Shown here piece after piece: positions 17,928 through 28,600 of a stretch of 64,000 bases of DNA; positions within the stretch are counted from its first letter, which is position 1, and the number at the start of each line of letters is the position of its first letter. A model generated the notes under the pieces. It did no database searches. It was given only the letters and a program-made list of their open reading frames with translations, and was not told the DNA's origin. Source of the stretch: an uncultured Prevotella sp. (GTDB taxonomy: Bacteria; Bacteroidota; Bacteroidia; Bacteroidales; Bacteroidaceae); assembly GCA_946402275.1 (NCBI GenBank), contig CAMIVY010000009.1:39035-103034 (forward strand), in the 5' to 3' direction. The translations under genes and the position numbers were made by a program.

Positions 17928-20900
17928 ATGAAGCTAAAATTTAAACATCAGCAATTCCAGAAGGATGCAGCTCAGGCAGTCACTGACGTATTTTTTGGCC
18001 AGCCGTTCTCTGACAAGAACACCTATCAGATAGACCAAGGTACAGGTGGCGGCAACTTTTTCGAGATGATTGGCACGAGCAACATGCCACTGAAGATAGA
18101 GCGTCAGACGCTGGTGGACAACATCCGCCAAGTGGAGATGCGGCAAGGCATGAGACCCATTGACAGACTGGAAGGCGGCAAGGATCTGAAGCTGACCATC
18201 GAGATGGAAACAGGTACGGGTAAGACCTATACCTATATCAAGACCATGTATGAACTAAATGCTAAATATGGCTGGAGTAAGTTCATCATCGTAGTACCCA
18301 GTGTGGCTATCCGTGAGGGCGTGAAGAAGAGCTTTGATATTCTGCAAGACCACTTCGCCCAAGACTATGGCAAGCGCATACAGTACTTTATCTACGACAG
18401 TAGTCAGCCGACAAAGATAGACATCTTTGCATCGGACACCAACATGCATGTGATGATTATCAACACCCAGGCCTTCAATGCCCGTGGTGAGGATGCACGT
18501 CGTATCTATATGGCACTCGACTCTTTCCGTAGCCGTAAGCCTATTGATGTGATTGCAGCCACCAACCCCATCCTGATTATCGATGAGCCACAGAGTGTGC
18601 TGGGCAGTAATAAGGCTAATGCCACCCGTGAGAAATTGGAGGCGTTTCATCCGCTTTTCACCTTGCTCTATAGTGCCACACACAGAAAGGACGATATTTA
18701 CAACATGATTTATCGTCTGGATGCGATGGATGCCTATAACAAGAAGCTGGTGAAGAAGATAGAGGTAAAGGGTATCGAGCAGAAAGGCTCAACTGCAACT
18801 AATGGCTATTTCAACCTGCAGGAGATTGTGATTTCTACTGGCAATCCGCAAGCACGTATCTCGTTTGACATCAAAACAGATACAGGTGTGAAGCAAACCA
18901 CTAAGACGGTTGATGAAGGCTTTGACCTTTATGCACAGAGCGGAGAACTGGCAGAATATAAAGACGGCTATATCATTCAAAGTATTGACGGACGTGAAGG
19001 TTCTGTGACATTGCTCAATGGGCAGAAGTTCTATGAGGGCGATGTGGTAGGTGCAGTGAACGAAGATGCACTGCGCAGAATCCAGATCAGCGAGACCATC
19101 TACACCCACTTACAGCGAGAGCGTGAGCTATATCGCAAGGGCATCAAGGTTCTGTCACTGTTCTTCATCGACCATGTGGAAAACTATCGTGTCTATGAAG
19201 AGGGAGGCAGCACCAGCAACGGGAAGTTTGCTGAAATGTTCGAGGAGGAATATAAGAAGGCTGTAGAATCCCTGCAATTGAACTTCGACGAAGATGACTT
19301 TGCACAGTATCTGAAGAAGTGGCAACCGGAACAGGTACACCAAGGCTATTTTTCAAAGGATAAGAAGGGGCGCTTTGTGAACTCCAAACTGGAACGTGGA
19401 ACCACGGACTCCAATGACCGCGATGCCTACGACCTGATTATGAAGGATAAGGAACGACTGCTCAGCTTTGATGAGCCAGTCCGTTTCATCTTCTCGCACT
19501 CAGCCTTGAAGGAAGGCTGGGACAATCCCAACGTGTTCCAGATCTGTACGCTGAAGAACTCAGACAACGAGACCAAGAAACGTCAGGAAGTGGGACGCGG
19601 TATGCGCCTCTGTGTGAACAATCGTGGTGAACGCCAGGATGAGGATGTGCTGGGTATGGATGTGCATGAAACCAATGTGCTTACCATCATTGCCAGTGAG
19701 AGCTACGATGATTTTGCCAAGAAGCTACAGACGGAAATAGCAGAAGTTGTTGCCGACCGTCCTGTACTGGTTACGGCTACACTGTTTGCTGACCAAGTGC
19801 TGTATGATCAAAGCGGGAACACCCATCGGTTCAGTCAGGAAGAAGCAGTGGGCATCGTGGAAATGCTGGCCTATCAGGGCTATGTCAAAAAAGGCCGCTT
19901 GACGGACAAATACCATCAGGACAAGAAAAACAAGACGCTTGATTTTGATGAGTACGACACCGTAAAGGATGCCATTGTCTTGATGCTTGATAAGATATAC
20001 GATCCTGACAAACTGATGCCCGACAACAGCCGTAAGGTGCGTGAAGCCCACTTCGACAAGAACAAGTTTGATAAGAAAGAATTCCAGACACTCTGGAAGA
20101 AAATCAATACGAAAACCTACTATACTGTAGATTTCGAAACAGACGAGCTTATCAAGAATGCCATCAAGGAGATTGATGACCACCTGAAGGTGTCTGAAAT
20201 CAGAATCATGGTAGGCTCAGGTGCGTTGGAGGAAATTCGAGACAAGCAGTCCTTGCAGAACCAGACAGCCATGACCGCTGCCAAGGTGAAGACCATCCAT
20301 GTGAAGGAGGCCATTGGTAGCAAAGTGAAATACGACCTGATTGGCAAGTTGGTGGAAGCCACGCAACTGACACGCCATACCATTGTCCAGATTCTGACAG
20401 GCATTAAGGATGCTACCTTCAAACAGTTTGGTATCAATCCTGAGGAATTTATCATCAAGGTTGGCAATATGATTAACCAAGTGAAGGCTTTGGCAGTTAT
20501 TCAGCATATCGAGTATCACAAACTGGATGAACATTTCGAGACAGACATCTTTGCTGAATCAACATTGAAAGGCAAACTGGGTATCAATGCCATAGAATCG
20601 GCAAAATCCCTCTATGACCTTGTGGTAGTAGATAGCCAGGGAATCGAGAAGCGGTTTGCTGAAGAACTGGAGGCACACGACGATGTAGTGGTCTATACCA
20701 AACTGCCTCGCGGCTTCTACATTAACACGCCCATGGGTAAGTACAATCCCGACTGGGCTATAGCCCTCAGGGAAGGTGATGTAAAACACGTCTATTTCGT
20801 GGCAGAGACAAAGGGTAGTTTGGAGTCTGGTCAGCTAAGGGGTACTGAGGCTGCTAAGATTGAGTGTGCCCGTCAGCACTTCCAGACCATCAGCACAGGC

Positions 20901-20960
20901 GACATCAAGTATGATGTTGTGACCTGCTATTCCGACCTGATGAATGCCGTAATGAACTAA
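17928..20960 (+). CDS. res: Type III restriction enzyme helicase-nuclease subunit (Res)
   Basis: This is a ~1010-residue protein with an SF2 helicase core: Walker A METGTGKTYTYIK near residue 90, the DEAD-box variant ILIIDEPQSV typical of type III Res, and LLYSATHRKD. Later motifs include FSHSALKEGWDNPNVF and EVGRGMRLC. Near the C-terminus NPDWAIALREG and VAETKGS form the PD-(D/E)xK nuclease used for cleavage. ATP-driven communication between two head-to-head sites triggers cutting in this family. ATG at 17928 matches the usual MKLKFK-type N-terminus; ATG at 17922 is an alternative. It lies 34 bp after mod. Confidence 0.9.
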   Translation: MKLKFKHQQFQKDAAQAVTDVFFGQPFSDKNTYQIDQGTGGGNFFEMIGTSNMPLKIERQTLVDNIRQVEMRQGMRPIDRLEGGKDLKLTIEMETGTGKTYTYIKTMYELNAKYGWSKFIIVVPSVAIREGVKKSFDILQDHFAQDYGKRIQYFIYDSSQPTKIDIFASDTNMHVMIINTQAFNARGEDARRIYMALDSFRSRKPIDVIAATNPILIIDEPQSVLGSNKANATREKLEAFHPLFTLLYSATHRKDDIYNMIYRLDAMDAYNKKLVKKIEVKGIEQKGSTATNGYFNLQEIVISTGNPQARISFDIKTDTGVKQTTKTVDEGFDLYAQSGELAEYKDGYIIQSIDGREGSVTLLNGQKFYEGDVVGAVNEDALRRIQISETIYTHLQRERELYRKGIKVLSLFFIDHVENYRVYEEGGSTSNGKFAEMFEEEYKKAVESLQLNFDEDDFAQYLKKWQPEQVHQGYFSKDKKGRFVNSKLERGTTDSNDRDAYDLIMKDKERLLSFDEPVRFIFSHSALKEGWDNPNVFQICTLKNSDNETKKRQEVGRGMRLCVNNRGERQDEDVLGMDVHETNVLTIIASESYDDFAKKLQTEIAEVVADRPVLVTATLFADQVLYDQSGNTHRFSQEEAVGIVEMLAYQGYVKKGRLTDKYHQDKKNKTLDFDEYDTVKDAIVLMLDKIYDPDKLMPDNSRKVREAHFDKNKFDKKEFQTLWKKINTKTYYTVDFETDELIKNAIKEIDDHLKVSEIRIMVGSGALEEIRDKQSLQNQTAMTAAKVKTIHVKEAIGSKVKYDLIGKLVEATQLTRHTIVQILTGIKDATFKQFGINPEEFIIKVGNMINQVKALAVIQHIEYHKLDEHFETDIFAESTLKGKLGINAIESAKSLYDLVVVDSQGIEKRFAEELEAHDDVVVYTKLPRGFYINTPMGKYNPDWAIALREGDVKHVYFVAETKGSLESGQLRGTEAAKIECARQHFQTISTGDIKYDVVTCYSDLMNAVMN

Positions 20961-20971
20961 AATGATGCGCT

Positions 20972-23275
20972 ATGACGAGAAGAGAATTATATCAGGCTTT
21001 TCAGCAAGCGTTCCCCTTGGAAGCTTTGAAGGATATGCCATTAGAAAGATATTCCAACCTGAACAAAGAGGATTCTTTCTGCTACTGGCTTGAAAGCCGT
21101 ACTTATGAACTTGGTTCATTCTGGGGAGGTTCTTCCTATAAGTTTTTAATCTACCGCTATAACAATAAGCCAGCGGAAGGTGACCCACGTGTGACCTCCG
21201 ACGACAAATATGCGTGGTATAGTAATCTTGGGAAAGATACGGCAGAAGAAGCCTATCAGGTGGTTCGTAACGAGATAGTCAAGGTTGCTACACTTGCGCA
21301 ACAAGGTGATTTTGATGCTATTGACAGTCTCGACAGACTGGGGCATTCCTATAAATGGAAGATTGCGTTCTTGTATTCCAAAGAGAACCTGATACCCATC
21401 TACAACAGAGGTATGCTTCAGATTGTGGCCAAAGAACTGGGCATGAAGAATGTGCAGAAGGTTCGGACTGTGGATATTCAGAGATTCCTGTGGGGCCAAA
21501 AAGGGGATAAAGACCTTTATGACTTCTATGATGAACTACTGAAGATTCTTGATGCTAAGACAAAAGGCAATAGCTTTGAAGACATCAAGGCGGCTATGAT
21601 AGAGAAACTGGAAGGCAACGACCGGTTTGTGGCTAAGAAGTCTGGAAAAGACTTTCTTTGGATAGGAACAAAAGACGGACTGTTAGGTAACGATGCCTGT
21701 CATTATGAAATTGTGAACGACACATTCAAAAAGGCAGGGCACTCCAAAGACTTTGTCTTTGTAGAAATGCATCATGAAGGCAAAAAAGGGAATGTCTTTA
21801 AAGAATTGCAGAACGTGGAAGGTATCAAGACCTTCCCCTGGACTATTCGAGGTGAGCGAATCAATGATAAAGGATGGAACATCAAAGCCTATCCGCTGGA
21901 TGAACTCACCAGCAAACTATTGGAAGAATTGGAAGCTTTTGATGATGTAATTGGCGAAAAAGCAAGAGCGATTGCCCTTGAAAGTAAAGAGTCTTCATCA
22001 GATGGCAAACAATACTGGTGGCTCGTTGGCAATCCAAAGATATGGAGTATCGCTAAGATGCAGGTCGGTGAAGAACAGGAATACACGCTTTACAACGATG
22101 AAGGTCATAAGCGTAAAGTATTCCAGTATTTCGTTGATGCCAAAGAAGGGGATATGGTTATTGGATATGAATCCACACCAACGAAGCAGATTGTGGGCCG
22201 ATTAACCATTTCACGGAGTAGTGACGGGCATTCTGTAGCTTTCAAGAATATAGAAGCTCTGCCGTCACCCATCAGCCTGTCAACCCTGAAAAGCACTCCA
22301 GAACTGCAGCAGATGGAGTTTCTGAAGAGTTCGCAAGGGTCTTTCTTCAAACTGACAGAAGATGAATATGATGTCATCATGGATTTAATCCGCGAGGATA
22401 ATCCATTACCGAAAGGGGAAACTAAAGAGACCTATGATCGGACAAAGTTCCTGGAAGAAGTTTACGTGAGTTATCATGACTACGAGAAACTTGAAAGTCT
22501 ATTGCTCAGAAAGCAAAACCTGATACTTCAGGGAGCACCAGGTGTCGGCAAGACATTTGCTGCCAAACGTCTCGCCTACGCTATTTTGGGCGAGAAGGAT
22601 GACAGTCGGATTATGCAGGTGCAGTTCCACCAAAATTACAGCTACGAAGACTTCGTGATGGGATATAAGCCTAATGACAATGGTGGCTTCGACATGAAAT
22701 ATGGTGTGTTTCATAAGTTCTGTAGCAAAGCCAAAGTTGATAAAGACCACAAGTATTTCTTCATCATAGACGAGATAAACCGTGGAAACCTAAGTAAGAT
22801 CTTTGGAGAACTACTTATGCTGATTGAGAAAGACTACCGCGAGAAAGATATTCAATTGGCTTATAACGATGAGACCTTTGCTGTTCCATCCAATGTCTAT
22901 ATCATAGGCATGATGAACACGGCAGACCGTTCTCTCGCTATGATAGACTATGCGCTGCGCCGGAGGTTTAGTTTCTTTGAGATGAAGCCCGGATTTGAAT
23001 CGGTACAATTTGAGGAATATGTCAAGAAACTGGCAGATCCTCATTTGGAGAAACTGATTAAAGCTGTCATTGAGTTGAACAAAGTGATTGCAGAAGATGA
23101 TTCGCTGGGAACAGGATTCTGTATCGGACATAGTTATTTGTGCAATTTAGGATTCCATGACAGTTTGGAGAATATCGTAGAATACGACATCATTCCTATG
23201 CTTAGAGAGTATTGGTTTGACAACGAAAATAAATTCAATCAGGAAGCCCAAAAACTTAGGAACGCGCTGAAATGA
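20972..23275 (+). CDS. mcrB: McrB-like AAA+ restriction motor with EVE domain
   Basis: This is a 767-residue protein. Residues ~1-330 are an unassigned N-terminal region. Residues ~345-455 read as an EVE/PUA-like domain (QYWWLVGNPKIWSI, then FQYFVDAKEGDMVIGYES), a fold that binds modified bases. The C-terminal McrB-type AAA+ GTPase has Walker A LQGAPGVGKTFAAKRL near residue 520, Walker B FFIIDEINRGNLSKIFGE and the sensor MMNTADRSLAMIDYALRRRF. EVE-McrB proteins form type IV systems that cleave modified foreign DNA together with McrC. The stop overlaps the McrC start (ATGA). The same strand and a 12-bp gap to res suggest one transcript with the type III genes. Confidence 0.85.
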   Translation: MTRRELYQAFQQAFPLEALKDMPLERYSNLNKEDSFCYWLESRTYELGSFWGGSSYKFLIYRYNNKPAEGDPRVTSDDKYAWYSNLGKDTAEEAYQVVRNEIVKVATLAQQGDFDAIDSLDRLGHSYKWKIAFLYSKENLIPIYNRGMLQIVAKELGMKNVQKVRTVDIQRFLWGQKGDKDLYDFYDELLKILDAKTKGNSFEDIKAAMIEKLEGNDRFVAKKSGKDFLWIGTKDGLLGNDACHYEIVNDTFKKAGHSKDFVFVEMHHEGKKGNVFKELQNVEGIKTFPWTIRGERINDKGWNIKAYPLDELTSKLLEELEAFDDVIGEKARAIALESKESSSDGKQYWWLVGNPKIWSIAKMQVGEEQEYTLYNDEGHKRKVFQYFVDAKEGDMVIGYESTPTKQIVGRLTISRSSDGHSVAFKNIEALPSPISLSTLKSTPELQQMEFLKSSQGSFFKLTEDEYDVIMDLIREDNPLPKGETKETYDRTKFLEEVYVSYHDYEKLESLLLRKQNLILQGAPGVGKTFAAKRLAYAILGEKDDSRIMQVQFHQNYSYEDFVMGYKPNDNGGFDMKYGVFHKFCSKAKVDKDHKYFFIIDEINRGNLSKIFGELLMLIEKDYREKDIQLAYNDETFAVPSNVYIIGMMNTADRSLAMIDYALRRRFSFFEMKPGFESVQFEEYVKKLADPHLEKLIKAVIELNKVIAEDDSLGTGFCIGHSYLCNLGFHDSLENIVEYDIIPMLREYWFDNENKFNQEAQKLRNALK

Positions 23276-24318
23276 CAGAAGACAAAGGCATATTGATTCG
23301 TAACATATACTATATGTTAGCCTATGCTTTCCAAGAGCTTAGGCAGAACAATTATGCCGAGATTGAAGGTGAGAAGTTTGAAGATATCTATGACCTCTTC
23401 GCTGAGATTCTGGCACGAGGTGTAGCCTACCAGTTAAAGCAAGGACTGTATCGTGAATACATCCCAACAAATGAGTCAATGCAAACTGTAAGGGGGAAAA
23501 TTAACATCAATGGCACTATCGCCAATAAGATGCGTAACAAGAACCTGATAGATTGTGATTACGACATTTTGTCGGAGAACAATATTTATAACCAGGTCAT
23601 TGTCACCACATCTATGATTCTCATCAGACATTCAGAGGTAAAGAAAGAGAAGAAAGGTCGATTGAAACAGTTGATGCTCTTCTTTCATAATGTCCAGGCT
23701 ATAGATGTTCATGCTATTCACTGGGATGCCCTGCGCTTTGACCGTAATAACAGCAGCTATCGGATGCTGACATATATTTGCTATTTTGTCGTGAACGAAT
23801 GGCTGATGACTACAGAAGAGGGGAAATATAAAATGCGGGAATTCTCTGACGAGCATATGAACAGGCTATTTGAGAAGTTTGTCTTGGCATATTATAAGAA
23901 GCATCATCCAGAACTGAAGCCCTGTGCTGCACAAATTGATTGGAATATTGAGCAGGAAAAGTCAACGATGAGCATTCTACCTATCATGCAAACTGATATT
24001 TTATTGACGATGGATGAGCGGACATTGATCATCGACACAAAGTATTATTCTCACTCTATGCAGAAACAATACGACAAGAGTAGCATCCATTCGAACAATC
24101 TATACCAGATGCATACCTACGTGACGGAATATGATACGGAACATACTGGTAAAGTTGATGGTATGCTATTGTATGCAAAGACAAAGGAAGATATAGAACC
24201 AGATGGACAGATGCAGCTAAAGAATGGAAACACCATCTACTTTAGGACATTGGATCTAAACCAGGAGTTCGCTGGAATTTGTAATCGGTTAGAATACTTA
24301 ATTGAGAATAAAGAGTGA
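23272..24318 (+). CDS. mcrC: McrC-like nuclease subunit
   Basis: The 348-residue protein matches the McrC family (IRNIYYMLAYAFQELRQNN at the N-terminus, VRGKININGTI in the middle). The C-terminal PD-(D/E)xK nuclease motif is ILPIMQTDILL...LIIDTKYY: the aspartate and the DTK pair fit the catalytic residues. McrC stimulates McrB GTPase and cuts DNA. Translation is coupled to mcrB by a 4-bp ATGA overlap. It ends four bases before the TIR-WG gene. Confidence 0.85.
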   Translation: MTEDKGILIRNIYYMLAYAFQELRQNNYAEIEGEKFEDIYDLFAEILARGVAYQLKQGLYREYIPTNESMQTVRGKININGTIANKMRNKNLIDCDYDILSENNIYNQVIVTTSMILIRHSEVKKEKKGRLKQLMLFFHNVQAIDVHAIHWDALRFDRNNSSYRMLTYICYFVVNEWLMTTEEGKYKMREFSDEHMNRLFEKFVLAYYKKHHPELKPCAAQIDWNIEQEKSTMSILPIMQTDILLTMDERTLIIDTKYYSHSMQKQYDKSSIHSNNLYQMHTYVTEYDTEHTGKVDGMLLYAKTKEDIEPDGQMQLKNGNTIYFRTLDLNQEFAGICNRLEYLIENKE

Positions 24319-24322
24319 AGTT

Positions 24323-25618
24323 ATGGAATACAAATATGATGTGTTTATAAGTTATAGTCGCAAGGACTATGTAGTAGATGATATGGTTATACCTCATAAT
24401 CCAATATCTGAAATAATGGATTTATTTGACAAGAATAATGTGAGCTATTGGATAGACAAAGAGGGAATCTCTTCTGGTCAACAGTTTGTAGAGGTTATCA
24501 CAGATGCAATTGTAAATTCGATGATGCTAGTTTTTGTATCTTCTTCGAACTCCAATTCTTCCAAATGGACGGCTAACGAAATATTTGAAGCATATGATGA
24601 TGGGAAACTTATAATACCAGTTAAGATAGACAATAGTGATTACAATAAAAAATACAGAATGATTATCCGACCATTCGATTTTATTGATTATAATAATCAG
24701 CCAAATACTGCACTTCCTTCTTTGTTAAAAGCGGTAAAAAACGAAATAGAAAAAATAGAAAGAAAAGAGAAAGAACTCCAGTTGGAAAAAGAGAAAAAGA
24801 GAATAATTACAAATTTATCTCTAAAGATAAAAGAGTTGCAAGGATTAATGGGGCAACAGGTCATATTGCTTAAAGAATTATATGCAGACAGCAAATATCT
24901 TGGATCTAAGACTAAAGTTTGTCCAATTTGCAAATCGGTTTCATCGGTAGAAACACCGTTTTGTAATTCTTGTGGCTGGAAATTTTCTCCACTATATGGA
25001 ATTTATGGTGTTGACAGTCATTCACTTCATGATGAAATTCAACAGAAATTGGTCCATGATCTATGGGAAAAGGCCATCTTGAGCGATGAATACAAGACTT
25101 GTTTAGATTTATCTAAAAAGAAAATTGCAGATTTGGCAAAACATAATGACGAGTTGGAACTTAAATTATATGAAATAGGAAAAGCGGAAGAAGCAGAAAG
25201 GCAACGGCAGAAGACATTAGAAAATAAGGTTTTGAAACCGATTGAAAAAGATGGGAAGTATGGATTCCAAGACGAAACAGGTAAAACTGTGTTACCCTTT
25301 AAATGGTCCTATGTAGATTCGTTTCAAGAAGGATTTGCACGCGTTAAGGATGAAAATAACAAATGGGGGTTTATTGACAAAACAGGAAAGGTTGTTATAC
25401 CATGCCAATGGAATGGTGTTGGTATATTCAATGAAGAATTCGCATATGTCATCGGCGATAATTGGAAATATGGATATATTGATAAAACTGGTAAAGTTGT
25501 CATTCCTTGTCAATGGAAAGACGCAGGTCATTTTGTTAATGGATTAGCTCGCGTTGGAGACGAGAAAGGGAACTGGTTCTATATAGATGCAACAGGCAAA
25601 GTAATACGCAAAGCATAA
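24323..25618 (+). CDS. TIR - zinc ribbon - WG-repeat protein
   Basis: This is a 431-residue protein. TIR domain ~1-135: YDVFISYSRKDYVVDD at the first strand, and KWTANEIFEAYDD carrying the likely catalytic Glu. A charged coiled coil follows (~140-190). Then comes a four-cysteine zinc ribbon (CPICKSVSSVETPFCNSC). The C-terminal ~130 residues are about four WG repeats (GKYGFQDETGKTVLPFKW, NKWGFIDKTGKVVIP). WG repeats are thought to bind proteins or wall components. ATG at 24323 is preferred; the open frame upstream overlaps mcrC and would use TTG. The TIR is likely an NADase or signal synthase gated by the WG sensor (inference). Confidence 0.8.
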   Translation: MEYKYDVFISYSRKDYVVDDMVIPHNPISEIMDLFDKNNVSYWIDKEGISSGQQFVEVITDAIVNSMMLVFVSSSNSNSSKWTANEIFEAYDDGKLIIPVKIDNSDYNKKYRMIIRPFDFIDYNNQPNTALPSLLKAVKNEIEKIERKEKELQLEKEKKRIITNLSLKIKELQGLMGQQVILLKELYADSKYLGSKTKVCPICKSVSSVETPFCNSCGWKFSPLYGIYGVDSHSLHDEIQQKLVHDLWEKAILSDEYKTCLDLSKKKIADLAKHNDELELKLYEIGKAEEAERQRQKTLENKVLKPIEKDGKYGFQDETGKTVLPFKWSYVDSFQEGFARVKDENNKWGFIDKTGKVVIPCQWNGVGIFNEEFAYVIGDNWKYGYIDKTGKVVIPCQWKDAGHFVNGLARVGDEKGNWFYIDATGKVIRKA

Positions 25619-25626
25619 AATAGTAA

Positions 25627-28600
25627 ATGATAAGTAAACTCGACAACAGGCAAATAAGAATATTCATATCCTCGACTTTCAAGGATATGCAGGAAGAAAG
25701 GGACTACCTGATAACAAAGGTATTTCCCCTGTTGCAGGCAGAAGCAGAGAAGCGCGATGTAACTGTAACGCCTCTCGACTTGCGGTGGGGAATTACGGAA
25801 GACGATGCAAGATCAGGAAAAGTGCTCCAGATTTGCCTTCAAGAAATAGAAAACTCCCAACCGTACTTTATAGGTATTATTGGTAATCGTTATGGTTGGT
25901 GTCCACCAAAAGAAGAGTTTGAAAAGAACGAGATACTTCAGGAACGTTGGGGAGATTGGCTTAAAAGGGATCTTGATAATGGGTTGAGTGTTACAGAAAT
26001 GGAGATTCAATATGGAGTACTCCGTTCAAAAAATGATGTCAGAGCGCACTTCTTTTTAAAAAGAGGCGGGAATATCGAATCGGACAATGAAGAAAAACTA
26101 GAAAAGCTAAAGGCAGCAATTCGTAAGGATGGCCGTTATCCTGTTGACGATTATTCTTCTCCTGCGGAGCTTGGCGAATTACTTAAGGAGTCTTTTATGA
26201 CAATGCTCAACGAACTCTATCCTAGTGACTCTTTATCTGTGCTTGAAAGGAATCGCAATATCCAAAGGGCTTTTTTGAGAAGCAGGACAGAAGTGTATAT
26301 AGCCCATGAAGAAAATTTTGAAGTGCTTGATAATTTCTTAAATGATCCAGAACAAAGTTATTTTGTGGTTACAGGCGAAAGCGGAATAGGCAAGAGTGCT
26401 TTAATGGCTAACTGGATTATGAGACACCAAGAAGATACCGACAGAAACATCGCCTATCATTTCGTGGGGTCATCAAACATTCAAGGCAGCTATCAGCAGA
26501 TAGCCTTATGTCTCTCCAGAGAAATAAGTGATATTTACAACCTTTCTGCCTCAATGTCTTCTGATAGCAAGAAACCTGAAGACATTCTGCAAGATTGCGT
26601 CTACTCTGTTGCGGGTAAAAAGCCTTTGGTAATTGTACTCGATGGAATTAATCAGATAGCAGATGAGAATGGTGCGAAACTACTCAACTGGCTTCCGCAA
26701 GCTCCAAAGAACGTAAAGTTTCTATTTTCGACATTAAATGATGATATTACGATGGAAACTTTCCGCAATCGCAACTACCCTGTGTACACTATACATTCCT
26801 TAGATACTAAACAAAAGAAGAAACTCGTTGGCAAATACCTACGTAAGTATGGGAAGTCACTGCCTAACCATCAGGTAAATCACATTATATGTGCTCCAAT
26901 ATGTGCTAACACACTTGTGTTAAGAACATTGCTAGATGAATTGGTGAACTTTGGTTGTTATGAAAGGTTAAGTGAACGCATTGACTATTACTTAACCTCA
27001 GATTGTGCGGAGTCTTTTTTCCAAAGGGTATTGAGTCGATTTGAGGAAGACTTCGGTAAAGAGCTTGTACGAGAAGTCTTTGGTCTAATTGCTGTGTCAA
27101 AAAATGGATTGAGTGAAAACGAGATTCTTGGAATCGTAGGCCTTGACAGCCAAATCGAATGGTCGCAGCTGTATTGTGCTATTCGCCACTACTTAACTTT
27201 AAAGAATACTCTTATAACGTTTAGCCATCATTACATTAGCGATGCTGTCACTTTGCGCTATTCAGAATCTTTGCAATATCTAAGAGAGGACATAATACGT
27301 TACTTTGAGATTGTGCGTACTATTCGTACATACGATGAGTTACCCTATCAATATTACATGCTTGGCAAAAAGGAGCCATTGCTTCAAACTATTTTGAATT
27401 TTGAGGTTGCTGATTATCATTTAAAAAACTCGTATTCTCTCTTTGGACAATATTGGACAAAGATTTTGGCATCTGACACACATCCGCAAAACTTATTATA
27501 TAGCTACTTGATAAGATGCGACGAGATTAATTACACTAACGCCACCATAATTGCTAATATTGGTATATTCTTTGAGGATTATTTCGGAATTCGGGGAGTG
27601 TCTCTTGCTTATTCATATAAAGCATTGGAAATCATTGAAGATAGGAAAGACAATTCTTCTGCAGACGCGGCTCTAATATATGGTAACATTGGTGTCACCA
27701 TAACAGAATGTGGGAATGTTGACAAATTTCCTGAGGCAGAAAGTTTCTTTAAATTTGCAATTAGACAACAACAAAAAAAATTTGGTTCGAAAAGCTTTGA
27801 GGTCGCTAAACAGTACTATAATTTAGGTTCTTTGTATAATAGATGGGACAAATTACAGAAAGCAAAAGAATGTTTAATTCTGGCATACAATAATTACGAA
27901 GAAACTTTAGACCCCAACAATATTCATTTTGCGAGCGTACTTGTCCAGTTAGGAAGTGTGTATAATCAGCTTGGCGAGTTCTCCCAGGCGCTTGAATTAT
28001 TAACTAAAGCAAAAGACATGTATTTTTCATACAATCTCACCCTAGTCGAACAGGTAGCCGACATATACTACAATTTTGCAGGAATATACTCTAATATGGG
28101 CTTTGAGTATGAAAATAGGGAGAATACCGATAAAGCCATCGAGTATTGTAGGAAAGCAATTGAGATAATTGAACGCACAACCCGTTTCAGTCGTAGGGGA
28201 ACAGGCCTCTATTACAGTCTTCTTGGTCGCATTTACGTACATATAGGCGAATTTGATATTGCTCAAAATTGCTTGTTAAAGGCTATAGACATATACAAAG
28301 AAACTGTCGGAGAAGATGCAAGGGAATTATATGATGCGTATTTTTGTATGGCGAAATTATATAAAGAGATGGGTAAAATTAAAGAGGCAAATGCTTACTT
28401 TCTCATATGTTCCGTATATTTCGAAGATACCTATGGAGAAGAGCATATCAACACAGCGATAGTAAACCATTCATATGGATATACTCTTTATGATAACAAC
28501 AAGAAACTATTGGCAAGGGAATATATGCTGAAAGCGTTAAAGGTATTTGAGAAGGAATATGGAATGACGGATGAAAGAACCCGTTCTTTATCGACAGACA

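Noticed and set aside
18255..20183. Several minus-strand open frames of 100-150 codons inside res
   Set aside because: They are shadows of the res reading frame; they have no family features and no promoter.
11039..20960. DISARM or BREX assignment for the helicase-methylase cluster
   Set aside because: No DUF1998, PglZ or BrxC-type genes; the Mod/Res pair and DUF4391 fit an extended type III-like system.
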